Positions 18,108 through 28,031 are shown, counted from the first letter of the stretch. The stretch is DNA of 64,000 nucleotides from an uncultured Polaribacter sp. (GCF_947496195.1 NZ_CANMBY010000001.1:1-64000), one strand, 5' to 3'. Program-made: numbers and translations. The notes: generated from the letters alone by a model not told the origin.

Positions 18108-18491
18108 ATGAATGATATAGCATTATTTTTTGGTTCCTTATTTGGAATGTTATCAATTATTTTTGGGGCTTTTGGAGCTCATTTATTAAAGAAAAAATTA
18201 ACTCAAGATCAGTTACAGAGTTTTGAAACTGGAGTTAAATACCAAATGTATCATGCAATTACATTATTGGTTTTAGGGTATAATTTAAAAGAGAGTTCAA
18301 GTATTGATATATATATTATTTACAGCTTTATTATAGGAGTATTTCTATTTTCTTTTTCAATTTACGGTTTAGTATTATCAGCAGCAAATCATAAAAAGAT
18401 GAAGTTTTTAGGACCAATTACTCCATTAGGAGGTTTGTTTTTAGTATTGGGTTGGGGTTTATTATTATATCAATTTTTAATCAATTTTTAA
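18108..18491 (+). CDS. DUF423 family small membrane protein
   Basis: A 127-residue protein with four predicted transmembrane helices. Family signatures are FGAFGAHLLKK, FETGVKYQMYHA, LVLSA and GPITPLGGLFLVLGW. The role is unknown (YwdK-like). It starts 1 bp after the upstream gene and its last 15 bp overlap the convergent beta-propeller gene. Confidence 0.93.
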   Translation: MNDIALFFGSLFGMLSIIFGAFGAHLLKKKLTQDQLQSFETGVKYQMYHAITLLVLGYNLKESSSIDIYIIYSFIIGVFLFSFSIYGLVLSAANHKKMKFLGPITPLGGLFLVLGWGLLLYQFLINF

Positions 18492-19328
18492 TTGATATAA
18501 GTTACCACCTTCTCCACCAGACTTTTCATCTGTAATAAGTATATTATTATTATCTATAAAGCTAATGCCTTCTTTTTGAGAATAGTGTTTTAGATCTATT
18601 TCTTTTACTTTACCAGATAAAAATTGATCGTCTTTAAACTCTGAAAACACTAAAATATTTTTTTGAGAAAGTAATATAACTTTTTTTCCATCATCAGAAA
18701 TATCAGCAGAGGTTATCCAAGAATCATTTTTTTTACCATTGTCAAACTCTCCAATAAGTTTTGCAGTATGTTTTCCTTTTGTAGCTGGAATCTTATATAA
18801 AAAAGTTTTACCATACTCTTTTTTTACTCTACTTTTTGTAAAAATGTAAAAATGGTTATTGTAGTAAAAGAAACTTTCTGCATCAAAAAAACGATCTTTC
18901 TTTTTAGGAGGAAATTTATTTTGATTTTCATATTCAAAAGCAATTTCTTCTACTTCTGCATTTTTTTTTGTCAAATACTCTTTGGCTACTTTATAGATCT
19001 TTAAATGCTTTCTATCATTATCATTATTTCCAAAATCCCCTATATATAAGTTTCCTAAATCATCTGATGTTAAATCCTCCCAATCGTTATTTTTTGTTTT
19101 TACATATACTTCTCTTAAGAATTTTCCTTCTTTAGTAAATGCATATAATTTAGGTTGATTTCTACTATCATTTAACATCCAAACTAAATTTGAACTTTGT
19201 ATGTATTCTGTACCAGAAACTTCATCTAGAAACTTAGGTAGATCTTCAATAAATTTTAGTTGCCCAAAATTTTGACAGCTAAAAAAGATAAAGATTGTAA
19301 GTAAAAAAAGTATTTTTTTTATAAACAT
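18477..19328 (-). CDS. Beta-propeller lipoprotein of unknown function
   Basis: A 283-residue protein with a type II signal sequence (FIFFSC, Cys 18). Repeated beta-strand patterns such as LVWMLNDSRNQPKLYAF, GNLYIGDFGNN, KKVILLSQKN and NNILITDEKSGGEGG suggest a propeller of the SdiA-regulated/esterase-like type often found in Bacteroidetes. No catalytic residues can be assigned. Its 3' end overlaps the convergent DUF423 gene by 15 bp. Confidence 0.65.
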   Translation of the reverse strand: MFIKKILFLLTIFIFFSCQNFGQLKFIEDLPKFLDEVSGTEYIQSSNLVWMLNDSRNQPKLYAFTKEGKFLREVYVKTKNNDWEDLTSDDLGNLYIGDFGNNDNDRKHLKIYKVAKEYLTKKNAEVEEIAFEYENQNKFPPKKKDRFFDAESFFYYNNHFYIFTKSRVKKEYGKTFLYKIPATKGKHTAKLIGEFDNGKKNDSWITSADISDDGKKVILLSQKNILVFSEFKDDQFLSGKVKEIDLKHYSQKEGISFIDNNNILITDEKSGGEGGNLYQLKID

Positions 19329-19369
19329 AAAGTAGATTATAAAACGTATTTTAAAAAGTAAAAATTTAT

Positions 19370-20188
19370 TTACCAGCCACCAGAAGCTCCTCCTCCTCCA
19401 AAAGAACCTCCTCCAAATCCGCCACCAAAACCACCTCCTCCAAAAGAACCACCTCCTGAAGAACGACCACCAAAGCCACCACCAAAACTTCCTCCACCTC
19501 TACCAGCGTTAGATAATATGATGGTTTCTAAAATAGCATCAGCAACAGAACCTCTTCTGTATCTTCTACCTCCTCCTCTATTGTTTTTGTTACCTCTAGA
19601 AATTAAAATAAAGAAGATAATTATCATAATCACAAAAACAATAATCCCTGGATCAAAGTCTTTTGATTTTTGTTTTCTTGAGCCTGTAAACTCGCCTTGC
19701 AGTGTTTTAAAAATATAATCAACACCTTTATCTAGACCTCCATAAAAATCACCTTTTCTAAATTCAGGAATTATAACTCTTTCTATAATTCTCTTTGATT
19801 GAAAGTCAGTAAGTAAATACTCTACTCCTTTACCATTTTGGATAGCAATTTCCTTATCATCTTTAGCTAATAATAGGATGACCCCATTATCTTTTTCAGC
19901 ATCACCTATTCCCCATTTTTCACCCCAATTAGCAGCCAAATAATTAATGTTTTCTCCTTCTGTTGATGAAATTACAACAACAACAATCTGTGTTGAAGTC
20001 GTGTCTGAATAACGAATTAATTTTTGCTCTAAATTTGATTTTTGATTTGCATTTAGAAGATTGACATAATCATAAACACTGGTCTGAAAATTAGGTTTTT
20101 CTGGAATTTGAAAACCCTGAGAAAAGAGCGAAAATGAAAATAAAAACGCAAATAAAACTAATAAATATGGTTTGTGTTTGTTTATCAT
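19370..20188 (-). CDS. TPM-domain membrane protein (YgcG-like) with glycine-rich tail
   Basis: A 272-residue protein: signal peptide, TPM domain at about 30-170 (YVNLLNANQKSNLEQKL, QIVVVVISS, WGIGDAEKDNGVILLL), one transmembrane helix at about 183-200 (FVIMIIIFFILI), a basic linker, and a tail of GGG[SF]FGG repeats from about 228 to the end. TPM domains occur in envelope proteins, some involved in photosystem repair or phosphatase activity; the bacterial role is unclear. Part of a lemA-TPM-TPM operon, overlapping the preceding gene by 1 bp. Confidence 0.88.
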   Translation of the reverse strand: MINKHKPYLLVLFAFLFSFSLFSQGFQIPEKPNFQTSVYDYVNLLNANQKSNLEQKLIRYSDTTSTQIVVVVISSTEGENINYLAANWGEKWGIGDAEKDNGVILLLAKDDKEIAIQNGKGVEYLLTDFQSKRIIERVIIPEFRKGDFYGGLDKGVDYIFKTLQGEFTGSRKQKSKDFDPGIIVFVIMIIIFFILISRGNKNNRGGGRRYRRGSVADAILETIILSNAGRGGGSFGGGFGGRSSGGGSFGGGGFGGGFGGGSFGGGGASGGW

Positions 20189-20625
20189 TATCCTTTAGAA
20201 ATCTCATTAGATAGTTCGTTTTCATCATCAATACTCCAAGGAAAATGAGCCTTCAACTCTTCTCCTGCTTTAAGTATTCCATCAACTAAACCTTGTTTAA
20301 AATCAGCATTCTTAAAATGATTTTGCATTATATTTTTAGTGGAATCCCAAAAATCTTTATCGACCACATTATTAATGCCTTTATCACCATAAATCACAAA
20401 TTTATGATCTTCTACAGCTACATAAATCAGTACTCCATTTTCATCTTTAGTGTTGAACATTTTTAACAAATGAAAAACCTCTAAAGCACGTTCAAAATGA
20501 TCTTTATCTGTTGTAGCTTCTATATGAACTCGAATTTCACCAGATGTATTTTTTTCAGCTATTCGTATAGCCTCAATAATTTCTTGTTCTTCATCTTTGG
20601 TTAAAAATTCTTCTACTAAAGACAT
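20188..20625 (-). CDS. Soluble TPM-domain protein
   Basis: A 145-residue protein without signal peptide. It carries a TPM-type pattern (EEQEIIEAIRIAEKNTSGEIRVH, RALEVFHLLKMF, ENGVLIYVAVEDHKFVIYGD, AHFPW at the end). It lies between lemA and the membrane TPM gene with no intergenic space, a gene order common in Bacteroidetes. Biochemical role unknown. Confidence 0.88.
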   Translation of the reverse strand: MSLVEEFLTKDEEQEIIEAIRIAEKNTSGEIRVHIEATTDKDHFERALEVFHLLKMFNTKDENGVLIYVAVEDHKFVIYGDKGINNVVDKDFWDSTKNIMQNHFKNADFKQGLVDGILKAGEELKAHFPWSIDDENELSNEISKG

Positions 20626-21234
20626 TTATTCTTTTTTCTTATTAAAATCGAAGTTTACATCTGGGGCTTTTTCTGAACCAGGATCTGCTTTATATCTTGA
20701 CATTTCACCAAAATTAAAAATACCAGCTAATAAAGAATTTGGAAAGACCTTGATGTGTTTATTGTACTTATTTACATCTTCGTTAAAACGATCTCTTGCT
20801 ACATTTATTCGATTTTCTGTACCTTCTAATTGACTCTGTAACTCTAAAAAGTTTTGGTTAGCTTTTAATTCTGGATAACGTTCTACAGAAACTAATAATT
20901 TAGATAAAGCCCCTGTTAAACCTGATTGTGCTTGTTGAAATTGAGCCATATTTTCTGCAGTTAAATTACCTGCATCAATATTAACAGAAGTTGCTTTAGC
21001 TCTTGCATTAATTACTTCTGTTAATGTTGTTTTTTCAAAATCTGCTGCTCCTTGAACTGTTTTAACCAAATTGCCAATTAAATCATTTCTTCTTTGATAT
21101 GCACTTTCTACATTAGACCATTTTGTTTTTGCATCTTCTTGTAAAACAACTGCCTCATTATTAAAGCCTTTACCCCAACTGAATATTAAATAGACAATAA
21201 CACCTATAATTATTAATGGTAACCATTTTTTCAT
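20626..21234 (-). CDS. lemA: LemA family protein
   Basis: A 202-residue protein with an N-terminal membrane helix (residues 5-20) and a long helical LemA domain: WSNVESAYQRRNDLIGNLV, FEKTTLTEVINARAKA, ERYPELKANQNFLELQSQLEGTENRI and FNEDVNKYNKHIKVFPNSLLAG. LemA proteins are membrane-anchored four-helix proteins of uncertain function, usually next to TPM proteins, as here. Confidence 0.95.
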   Translation of the reverse strand: MKKWLPLIIIGVIVYLIFSWGKGFNNEAVVLQEDAKTKWSNVESAYQRRNDLIGNLVKTVQGAADFEKTTLTEVINARAKATSVNIDAGNLTAENMAQFQQAQSGLTGALSKLLVSVERYPELKANQNFLELQSQLEGTENRINVARDRFNEDVNKYNKHIKVFPNSLLAGIFNFGEMSRYKADPGSEKAPDVNFDFNKKKE

Positions 21235-21276
21235 AATTTCTAAATTTTATTTTTTATGTTGATTTTTATTGATTGT

Positions 21277-21302
21277 CAAATTTACACACTTTAAATTTAA
21301 AG
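21277..21302 (-). promoter_or_regulatory. Putative lemA promoter with upstream palindrome
   Basis: A TAAATTTG box (21284-21277, minus strand) matches the Bacteroidetes -7 consensus and places a start about 36 nt before the lemA ATG. Just upstream is the perfect 14-bp palindrome CTTTAAATTTAAAG (21289-21302), overlapping the 3' end of the neighbouring SDR gene. It could be an operator, but a chance AT palindrome is possible. Confidence 0.35.
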
Positions 21303-22049
21303 AGATGTTCCACCATCTAAAGTTATAGTTTGTCCTGTAATAAACTTTGTGTTTTCTGAGGCTAACCAAACTACAGCATCTGCAATTTCCTCTGCTTTTC
21401 CATAACGTTTCATAGGTATTACACTTTTTAAAATAGCATCCATTTCTGGTTTTGCATTTATTAATTGAGTTAATAATGCAGATTCTGTATAACCAGGACA
21501 AACTGCATTTATTCTAATATTTTTTGTAGCATATTCCATAGCTGCAGACTTAGTCATACCAACCACTGCAAATTTACTTGCACTGTAACTAATATTATTT
21601 GGTGATGCTTTTAAACCTGCTAATGAAGCAATATTTACAATATTACCATAACCTTGTTCTAAAAATTGTTGTAATGCTACTTTCATACAATAAAATACAC
21701 CTGTTTGATTTACAGAGATTACTCTATCCCAATCTCTTAAAGTTGACTCATGTGTCCTTAGTAAATGAGGTCCAATTCCTGCATTATTTACAATCACATC
21801 TAACTTACCAAAATTGGCAACTGTATGCTGTACTAAATTTTCTACCTCTTTAAAAACAGCAACGTTTGCTTTTATAGGTAGCGCTTCTCCGAAATTTGTT
21901 ACAATTTCATCAACAACTTTTTGTGCACTTTCTAAATTAATATCAGAAACTACCACTTTTGCACCATGTTTAGCAAAATGAATTGCTGTTGCTTTACCTA
22001 TCCCAGAACCTGCACCTGTAACTATAACTACTTTATTTTTTACGTCCAT
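21297..22049 (-). CDS. Short-chain dehydrogenase/reductase
   Basis: A 250-residue NAD(P)-dependent oxidoreductase. The nucleotide-binding motif GAGSGIGKA is near residue 12, NNAGIG follows in the middle, the catalytic YSASK tetrad lies near 155, and the C-terminus has FITGQTITLDGGTSL. It is the last gene of the acyl-CoA operon, starting 1 bp after the DUF1330-like gene. By analogy to LvaD it could oxidise a hydroxyacyl-CoA intermediate (inference). Confidence 0.92.
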   Translation of the reverse strand: MDVKNKVVIVTGAGSGIGKATAIHFAKHGAKVVVSDINLESAQKVVDEIVTNFGEALPIKANVAVFKEVENLVQHTVANFGKLDVIVNNAGIGPHLLRTHESTLRDWDRVISVNQTGVFYCMKVALQQFLEQGYGNIVNIASLAGLKASPNNISYSASKFAVVGMTKSAAMEYATKNIRINAVCPGYTESALLTQLINAKPEMDAILKSVIPMKRYGKAEEIADAVVWLASENTKFITGQTITLDGGTSL

Positions 22050-22050
22050 A

Positions 22051-22416
22051 TTATTTACAAAATATTAATCTTGAATCTGATAATGCTGATGCTCTTAATG
22101 CTCTTGGATATTCTTTGAATTGCATCAACTTAAAAAATTCATTTTTATTAGCATATTTTACAATTAAAACCTCATCCCATAATTTCTCATTAGATGGACC
22201 TATAATTGTTACTTGTGGTTTTCCTTTGAAAATAATTTCTGCTTGAATCTTTTGAAAAAAAGGAAAAGCAGCTTTAATATAATCATTATAAGTCTCTTTA
22301 CCTGTTTTACCTGTTGATGAAACTACTTCCTTATAATTTAAATAGTTCATCATAAAAACTGGAGTATTTTCATCGAAATTTGATAAAACTTCTAAACTAT
22401 CATTATTAATTTCCAT
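22051..22416 (-). CDS. Small DUF1330-like protein in acyl-CoA operon
   Basis: A 121-residue soluble protein. PVFMMNYLNYKEV, YNDYIKAAFPFFQKI, EIIFKGKPQVTIIGP and FKEYPRALRASALSDSRLI fit a dimeric ferredoxin-like alpha/beta-barrel of the DUF1330 type. Its start overlaps the kinase stop by 1 bp (TGATG). In the levulinic acid operon a small protein, LvaB, is needed with the kinase LvaA; the position here is analogous but I cannot claim homology. Confidence 0.7.
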   Translation of the reverse strand: MEINNDSLEVLSNFDENTPVFMMNYLNYKEVVSSTGKTGKETYNDYIKAAFPFFQKIQAEIIFKGKPQVTIIGPSNEKLWDEVLIVKYANKNEFFKLMQFKEYPRALRASALSDSRLIFCK

Positions 22417-23474
22417 CAGTCAATAGATTTTGTTTTAATAGCTTTTAAGGCTAATTTACAGCATAACTCAGCAGCTTTATTTAAGTTTGCAAAACGTGGG
22501 TCTGTTGTCCATCCTTTATTATATCGAAAATAGATTTGTTGCGCAATCACTGCTATTTTAAACAATCCGAATGCATAATAAAAGACTAGATTATCTAAAT
22601 TTCTTCCTGACTTTTCAGCATACATTTTAGCAATTTCACTTCTTATTGGATTACCTTCAAAAATGGTAGGAGAAGGTATCCCTTGTTTTACAAAATCATG
22701 GTCTGTGGCTACTGTCCAATACCCTAAAGAGGTTCCTAAATCCATTAAAGGATCTCCTAAAGTAGCCATTTCCCAATCTAAAACTGCGCTCACTTCTTGC
22801 CAAGAATCATCTTTAAAAACGACATTATCATATTTGAAATCGTTATGTATTAAACAATGATCGTATTTTTTGGGTTGATTTTCTTGTATCCATTGCATCA
22901 CTAAATCTGCCTCTGGATATTCGTCAGTTTTTGCTTTTACGTATTGTTTACTCCAATTGGTTACTTGCCTTTCTACATAGCCTTCAGGTTTTCCTAAATC
23001 TCCTAAACCTATAGACTTATAATCGACATTATGTAATTCTACTAAAGTATTTAACCATGAATTGGCGATAGTTTCATAATTATTTGAAGTTATATTTCTT
23101 GATTTCGCTGCTGCATAATTAAGAATAATCCCTTCCATTTTTTCCATGATATAGAAATCACTTCCTAAAATATTTTCATCATTAGAGAATCCATACATTT
23201 TAGGTACTTTAGAAAAGGCCTTAGCAACACCACTTTGCACTTTGAACTCACGACTCATATCATGACCTCTTTTGATGGCTCCTTTTGGTGGTTTTCTTAG
23301 TACATATTCTTTATTTTCTATTTGTAACAAATACGTTAAATTGGAATATCCATGCGTAAATTGTTTTACAAATAAATCACTTTCAATAGATTCAATTAAA
23401 TTGATTTCTTTTAAATATTTTTTTAAAGGAATTTCTGGTAATTCTTCTCCTTTTCTTACTTTTTGATTGCTCAT
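22416..23474 (-). CDS. APH-fold acyl-CoA kinase-like phosphotransferase (ACAD10/11 N-domain, LvaA-like)
   Basis: A 352-residue phosphotransferase with an aminoglycoside-phosphotransferase fold. Visible are the N-lobe segment [22 protein letters not shown], the catalytic loop HNDFKYDN and the metal-binding [16 protein letters not shown]. Homologues include the kinase part of animal ACAD10/ACAD11 and bacterial LvaA, which phosphorylate 4-hydroxyacyl-CoA so that the paired dehydrogenase can remove phosphate. The ATG at 23474 forms a 4-bp ATGA overlap with the acyl-CoA dehydrogenase stop, so this start is preferred over 23498. The substrate is inferred from the neighbours. Confidence 0.88.
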   Translation of the reverse strand: MSNQKVRKGEELPEIPLKKYLKEINLIESIESDLFVKQFTHGYSNLTYLLQIENKEYVLRKPPKGAIKRGHDMSREFKVQSGVAKAFSKVPKMYGFSNDENILGSDFYIMEKMEGIILNYAAAKSRNITSNNYETIANSWLNTLVELHNVDYKSIGLGDLGKPEGYVERQVTNWSKQYVKAKTDEYPEADLVMQWIQENQPKKYDHCLIHNDFKYDNVVFKDDSWQEVSAVLDWEMATLGDPLMDLGTSLGYWTVATDHDFVKQGIPSPTIFEGNPIRSEIAKMYAEKSGRNLDNLVFYYAFGLFKIAVIAQQIYFRYNKGWTTDPRFANLNKAAELCCKLALKAIKTKSID

Positions 23475-24688
23475 GATTGACCATATTTTTTTATACAACT
23501 TTTACCAAGTTGATACATATGTACTTCATCTGGACCATCTGCTAAACGTAACATTCTAGCAATTGCAAAATAATGTGCTAAATAGGTATCTGGCCCAACA
23601 CCTTTTCCTCCTAAAATTTGCATAGCTCTATCAATAACTTTTTGAGCCATATTTGGTGCTACTATTTTTATCATAGCTATAATGTCTTTTGCTTCTTTAT
23701 TACCAGCCTTATCCATTTTATCTGCTGCTGATAAAGTTAATAGTCTTGCTTGCTCAATTTCACAAGCTGATTTTGCAATTTCATGACGAATACTACTATA
23801 CTCGTAAAACTTTTTACCAAAAGTTTCTCTTTCTAAGGTTCTTTTAGACATCAATTCTAAAGCATATTGAGCCATACCTATTAATCGCATACAATGATGT
23901 ATTCTACCAGGTCCTAAACGTCCTTGAGCTATTTCGAAACCTCTACCTTCACCAAGAATTAAATTACCTTTTGGCACTCTAACATTATCTAAAATAATTT
24001 CTGCATGACCTTCAGGTGAGTCATAAAATCCTAACACAGAAAGTGGGCGTAAAATTTTTAATCCTGGAGTATCTATAGGTACTAAAATCATACTTTGTTG
24101 TTGATGTCTATGTGCTTCAGGGTTTGTTTTACCCATAACTATAGCTACTTTACAATGTGGATCCATAGCTCCAGAACTCCACCATTTTTTTCCATTTATG
24201 ACATATTCATCACCATCTAAAACAATTGAAGTCTCAATATTTGTAGCGTCTGAAGATGCTACTTGAGGTTCTGTCATTAAAAAAGCAGATCTAATTTCTC
24301 CATTGAGTAAAGGTTTTAACCATTCTTCTTTTTGGGCATCATTACCATATTTTGCCAAAACTTCCATATTTCCAGTATCTGGAGCAGAACAATTAAAAAT
24401 TTCTGAAATCCAGATTTTTTTTCCCATAATTTCTGCTAATGGTGCATATTCTAAATTGGTTAAACCAGGACTTAAATCACCATAATCTTTAGGTAGAAAT
24501 AAATTCCATAACCCAGCTTCTTTAGCTTTTTGTTTTAATATTTCTGTTTTTGGAAATCGTTTCCACATATTATTCTTATCAGCTTGAAAAGCTAAAAACT
24601 CCTCTTCAATTGGTACAATATGATTCTCAATAAAATGGGTTAATTTTTGTTGTAATTCTTTTGATTTATTTGAGTATTCGAAGTCCAT
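23471..24688 (-). CDS. Acyl-CoA dehydrogenase (ACAD10/11-like, paired with kinase)
   Basis: A 405-residue flavoprotein. Typical segments are [54 protein letters not shown] and [34 protein letters not shown]. Length and the WWSSGA segment match the bacterial ACAD11-like group (in Lva nomenclature, LvaC). With the translationally coupled kinase downstream it likely handles 4-hydroxy (then 4-phospho) acyl-CoA rather than simple beta-oxidation (inference). Confidence 0.92.
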   Translation of the reverse strand: MDFEYSNKSKELQQKLTHFIENHIVPIEEEFLAFQADKNNMWKRFPKTEILKQKAKEAGLWNLFLPKDYGDLSPGLTNLEYAPLAEIMGKKIWISEIFNCSAPDTGNMEVLAKYGNDAQKEEWLKPLLNGEIRSAFLMTEPQVASSDATNIETSIVLDGDEYVINGKKWWSSGAMDPHCKVAIVMGKTNPEAHRHQQQSMILVPIDTPGLKILRPLSVLGFYDSPEGHAEIILDNVRVPKGNLILGEGRGFEIAQGRLGPGRIHHCMRLIGMAQYALELMSKRTLERETFGKKFYEYSSIRHEIAKSACEIEQARLLTLSAADKMDKAGNKEAKDIIAMIKIVAPNMAQKVIDRAMQILGGKGVGPDTYLAHYFAIARMLRLADGPDEVHMYQLGKSCIKKYGQS

Positions 24689-24696
24689 AATTTTGT

Positions 24697-25407
24697 TTAT
24701 AAATTAACACCAAAAATGTAGCCTAATAAAGCTGTAATTCCCATTGTAATTGTTCCCCAAAAAGTAATTCTTACAATTGAATTCATAATTTTTGCTCCTC
24801 CTGTTTTTGCAGCAAAAGCTCCTAAAATAATTAAAAATAAAATCGAAGAAATATAAATGTATAATTCAATTGTTTTTAAAGGAAAAATATACACTACTGC
24901 TAATGGTAAAATACCTCCAAAAACAAAAGATGCACCAGAAGCTAATGCTGCTTGTATTGGGTTTGCTTTTGATACTTCATTAATACCCAATTCATCTCTT
25001 GTATGTGCACCTAAAGCATCGAAATCTGTTAGTTCTTTTGCTACCTGTTTAGCAGTTTCTTTTTTTAGACCTCTATCTTCATAGATTTTTGTCAAAATTT
25101 TTAATTCTAATTCTGGTGTATTTTCTAATTCTTTTCTTTCTCTTTCAATATCTGCTTTTTCAATATCTGTTTGCGAACTAACAGAAACATATTCACCTGC
25201 TGCCATTGATAATGCACCTGCAACTAGGCCAGCAAAAGTTGCTAAAATGATAGGCTCTCTTGTACTACTTGCTGCAGCAACTCCAATAGCTAAACTAGCA
25301 GTTGATAATATACCATCATTAGCACCAAGTACAGCAGCTCTTAACCAGTTACTTCTGTGTATATAATGTTTTTTTAAATAATCTTCAAGATGGTTATTAT
25401 CTTCCAA
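24697..25407 (-). CDS. VIT1/CCC1 family Fe/Mn transporter
   Basis: A 236-residue membrane protein. The family pattern [25 protein letters not shown] lies at the first helix, followed by [20 protein letters not shown], a soluble helical hairpin rich in E/K (residues about 85-130) and three C-terminal helices. Members export or sequester Fe2+/Mn2+. The only suitable start is TTG at 25407, as no ATG precedes the conserved region. It sits inside the acyl-CoA operon, 15 bp after an SDR gene; the link to fatty-acid chemistry is unexplained. Confidence 0.93.
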   Translation of the reverse strand: MEDNNHLEDYLKKHYIHRSNWLRAAVLGANDGILSTASLAIGVAAASSTREPIILATFAGLVAGALSMAAGEYVSVSSQTDIEKADIERERKELENTPELELKILTKIYEDRGLKKETAKQVAKELTDFDALGAHTRDELGINEVSKANPIQAALASGASFVFGGILPLAVVYIFPLKTIELYIYISSILFLIILGAFAAKTGGAKIMNSIVRITFWGTITMGITALLGYIFGVNL

Positions 25408-25422
25408 TTTTAATAGTTTTTT

Positions 25423-26196
25423 TTATCCTGCTATCATATATCCACCATCAGCTGTATAAACACCTCCTGTCATATAATTACCAGCATCTGAAGCTAGTAA
25501 ACAAGCTAAACCAACCATTTCTTCTGGCATTCCCATTCGTCCACTTGGAATTGATTTTTCTAATTTATTTAGCATCTTTTCGTTTGTCCAAAGAGCTGCA
25601 CTAAACTTCGTTTTAATTAAACCAGGACAAATTGCATTGGCATTTACACCATATCTTCCCCACTCTTTGGCTTGATTTTTTGTCAGCATTAAAATAGCTG
25701 CTTTACTAGTACTATATAATCCTAAACCAAAACCAGGAGTTAATGCTTCTACAGAGGCAATATTTATAATACTCCCTTTTTTATTTGCTTGAAAATGTGG
25801 TAAAACTAAATTTGATAAAGACCAAGGAGCTTTTACATTTACATCCATAATTTTATCAAAAATTTCTGGGTCTACATCTTCAATTGGACCAAAAACAGGA
25901 TTGATTGCAGCATTATTAACCAAAATATCAATTCGTCCAAAAGCTTCAATAGTTCTGTTGACCAAATTTTTACGTTGATCTTCTTTTCCAATATGACAAG
26001 CAATTCCTACTGCTTTTAATCCTTCAGCTGTAAAAGCTGCTGCTACTTCATCACAAGCTTCTTGACTTCTGCTAGAAATGACAACTTGTGCTTCTTGTTC
26101 TGCAAGAGCTTTTGCTATTGCTTTTCCAATGCCTTTGCTTGAACCTGTAATTATAGCAACCTTACCTTTAAGATTAAATTGTTCTTTTACATTCAT
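25423..26196 (-). CDS. Short-chain dehydrogenase/reductase
   Basis: A 257-residue oxidoreductase with GSSKGIGKA at the cofactor site, NNAAINP, the catalytic Ser plus YSTSKAA, and a C-terminal YMTGGVYTADGGYM. The ATG overlaps the stop of the upstream acyl-CoA dehydrogenase by one base. It is the second SDR of the operon; ordering next to acyl-CoA dehydrogenases suggests a 3-hydroxyacyl-CoA or related alcohol as substrate (inference). Confidence 0.93.
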   Translation of the reverse strand: MNVKEQFNLKGKVAIITGSSKGIGKAIAKALAEQEAQVVISSRSQEACDEVAAAFTAEGLKAVGIACHIGKEDQRKNLVNRTIEAFGRIDILVNNAAINPVFGPIEDVDPEIFDKIMDVNVKAPWSLSNLVLPHFQANKKGSIINIASVEALTPGFGLGLYSTSKAAILMLTKNQAKEWGRYGVNANAICPGLIKTKFSAALWTNEKMLNKLEKSIPSGRMGMPEEMVGLACLLASDAGNYMTGGVYTADGGYMIAG

Positions 26197-28010
26197 TATA
26201 AAATATATTCTTTATCTGTTTTTATTGTAACCTCTTCATCACTCATTAAAGATTCTGCTAATGCATTTGTTTTAGGAATTTCATATTTAAAATAAAATTT
26301 CATTGTATGAATTTTACTTTCATAGAAAGTTGTAGAATATCTTCTGTTTTTGTCTTCTAATTTGTTTGTTGCATCAACAGCCATTTCTAACCATAACCAA
26401 CCTAAAACAACAATACTCATATATTCCATAAACAGATTTGCATCTGCCAAATAACGCTCATAATTACCTTTCATGGCAAAAGGCATTAATTTTCCAATTA
26501 CTTTTTTAGCCAACTCTAATTTTTCACCTAAAGCAGTAGCATATGGTTTTAAATTATCATCATTGGTTGCTGCAATAATTGTTTTTACAATCTCAGCAGA
26601 TAATAATTCTAATGCTTTTCCATTTTGCATAGGTACTTTTCTTCCTAATAAATCTTGAGATTGTATACCAGTTGTACCTTCATACAAGGCAGAAATTCGA
26701 ATATCTCTATAATATTGTTGTAGTGTAAAATCTGTACAAAATCCATAGCCTCCTAATACTTGTAATCCATTATCTACAGATTCAGCTCCTGCTTCTGAAG
26801 GATATGTCTTTACAATAGGAATAATCATTTCTAATAATAAATGGTATTTCTCTTTCTCTTCTGCTGAATTAGCAGTTGTTAAAATATCTTGATATTTTGA
26901 AGCTAAAAACACCAAACTTAAAGACCCTTCAACAATAGCTTTTTGCAATAACAACATTCTTCTTACATCTGGATGTTCTATGATTAGACTCTGTTTTTCA
27001 GAAGGATTTTTCTTACCATCAGAAGATAATTTTCGTCCTTGAGGTCTTTCATTTGCATACTGTAAAGAAGTTCTGTAAGCAGCCATAGCTATTGCTGCTG
27101 CTCCTCTACCTACTGCAATTCTAGCTCCATTCATCATTAAAAACATTTGAGCTAAGCCTTTGTGCTCTTCTCCTACTAACCAACCTCTACAATCATCTTT
27201 ATCTCCAAAACCTAAATGTGTTGTACAATAACCTCTTTGTCCCATTTTTTGGAAATCTGCTACTGTCATTACATCATTATACTCTAAAGATCCATCTTCA
27301 GTAATTCTATTTTTAGGCACTACAAAAAGAGAAATTCCTTTAGTCCCTTTTGGTGCACCTTCAATTCTAGCTAAAACTAGATGCACTATGTTTTTAGCGT
27401 CTTTATAATCACCCCCAGAAATAAATATTTTCTGACCCGTAATTTTATAATATCCCTTATTTGTTGGGGTAGCTTTTGTTACAATATCAGATAATGAACT
27501 ACCTGCTTGTGGCTCTGTTAAACACATAGTACCTCCCCAAACTCCAGAGAGCATATTAGGAACATAAGCATCTTTTAAATTTTGGTTTCCGAACTCAATA
27601 ATTAATTCTGCAGCCCCTAAAGTTAAACTTGGGTAACCAGGTAAATGATTATTTGCTGCATCCATAATATATACTGCAGCTTGAAATGCAGAAATAGGCA
27701 TTTGTAAACCTCCATCTTCGTAATCAAAACAGGCAGCAATTATTCCCATTTCACCTGATTGATGCATTACCTTTTGTACTTGCTCATGAACAATTACTGT
27801 TCCATCTTTATGATATGCAGGAGTAGCATCCATTTCTTGAAAATAAGGATACAATTCTCTATCAGAAAACTCTTTAACTGAATCTATAAACATATCTAAA
27901 GACTCCAAATCGTGCTCTTGAAATCTTTCTCTAGATAATAAGTTTTCTAATTTATGAATATCATAAAGTATGTATTTCAATGTTTCTAAGTCTACATACT
28001 TTTTTGACAT
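26196..28010 (-). CDS. Long-form acyl-CoA dehydrogenase (about 600 residues)
   Basis: A 604-residue flavoenzyme. Core segments: CLTEPQAGSSLSDI, KIFISGGDYKDAKNIVHLVLARI, FLMMNGARIAVGRGAAAIAMAAY and LQVLGGYGFCTDFTLQQYYRDIRISALYEGTTGIQSQDL. An additional helical C-terminal domain (from about 475) is typical of long ACADs such as DmdC-like and bacterial beta-oxidation forms. It is the first gene of the seven-gene leftward operon and is preceded by a promoter with an overlapping inverted repeat. Confidence 0.94.
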   Translation of the reverse strand: MSKKYVDLETLKYILYDIHKLENLLSRERFQEHDLESLDMFIDSVKEFSDRELYPYFQEMDATPAYHKDGTVIVHEQVQKVMHQSGEMGIIAACFDYEDGGLQMPISAFQAAVYIMDAANNHLPGYPSLTLGAAELIIEFGNQNLKDAYVPNMLSGVWGGTMCLTEPQAGSSLSDIVTKATPTNKGYYKITGQKIFISGGDYKDAKNIVHLVLARIEGAPKGTKGISLFVVPKNRITEDGSLEYNDVMTVADFQKMGQRGYCTTHLGFGDKDDCRGWLVGEEHKGLAQMFLMMNGARIAVGRGAAAIAMAAYRTSLQYANERPQGRKLSSDGKKNPSEKQSLIIEHPDVRRMLLLQKAIVEGSLSLVFLASKYQDILTTANSAEEKEKYHLLLEMIIPIVKTYPSEAGAESVDNGLQVLGGYGFCTDFTLQQYYRDIRISALYEGTTGIQSQDLLGRKVPMQNGKALELLSAEIVKTIIAATNDDNLKPYATALGEKLELAKKVIGKLMPFAMKGNYERYLADANLFMEYMSIVVLGWLWLEMAVDATNKLEDKNRRYSTTFYESKIHTMKFYFKYEIPKTNALAESLMSDEEVTIKTDKEYIL

Positions 28011-28031
28011 ATATTAAATTTTTAAGTGATT

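Noticed and set aside
19380..19500. Short direct repeats resembling a repeat array
   Set aside because: They are codons for the glycine-rich GGGSFGG tail of the TPM protein, without spacers; not CRISPR.
21247..21501. An 84-codon minus-strand frame at the end of the SDR gene
   Set aside because: It overlaps the well-supported SDR in another frame and has no protein-like pattern.
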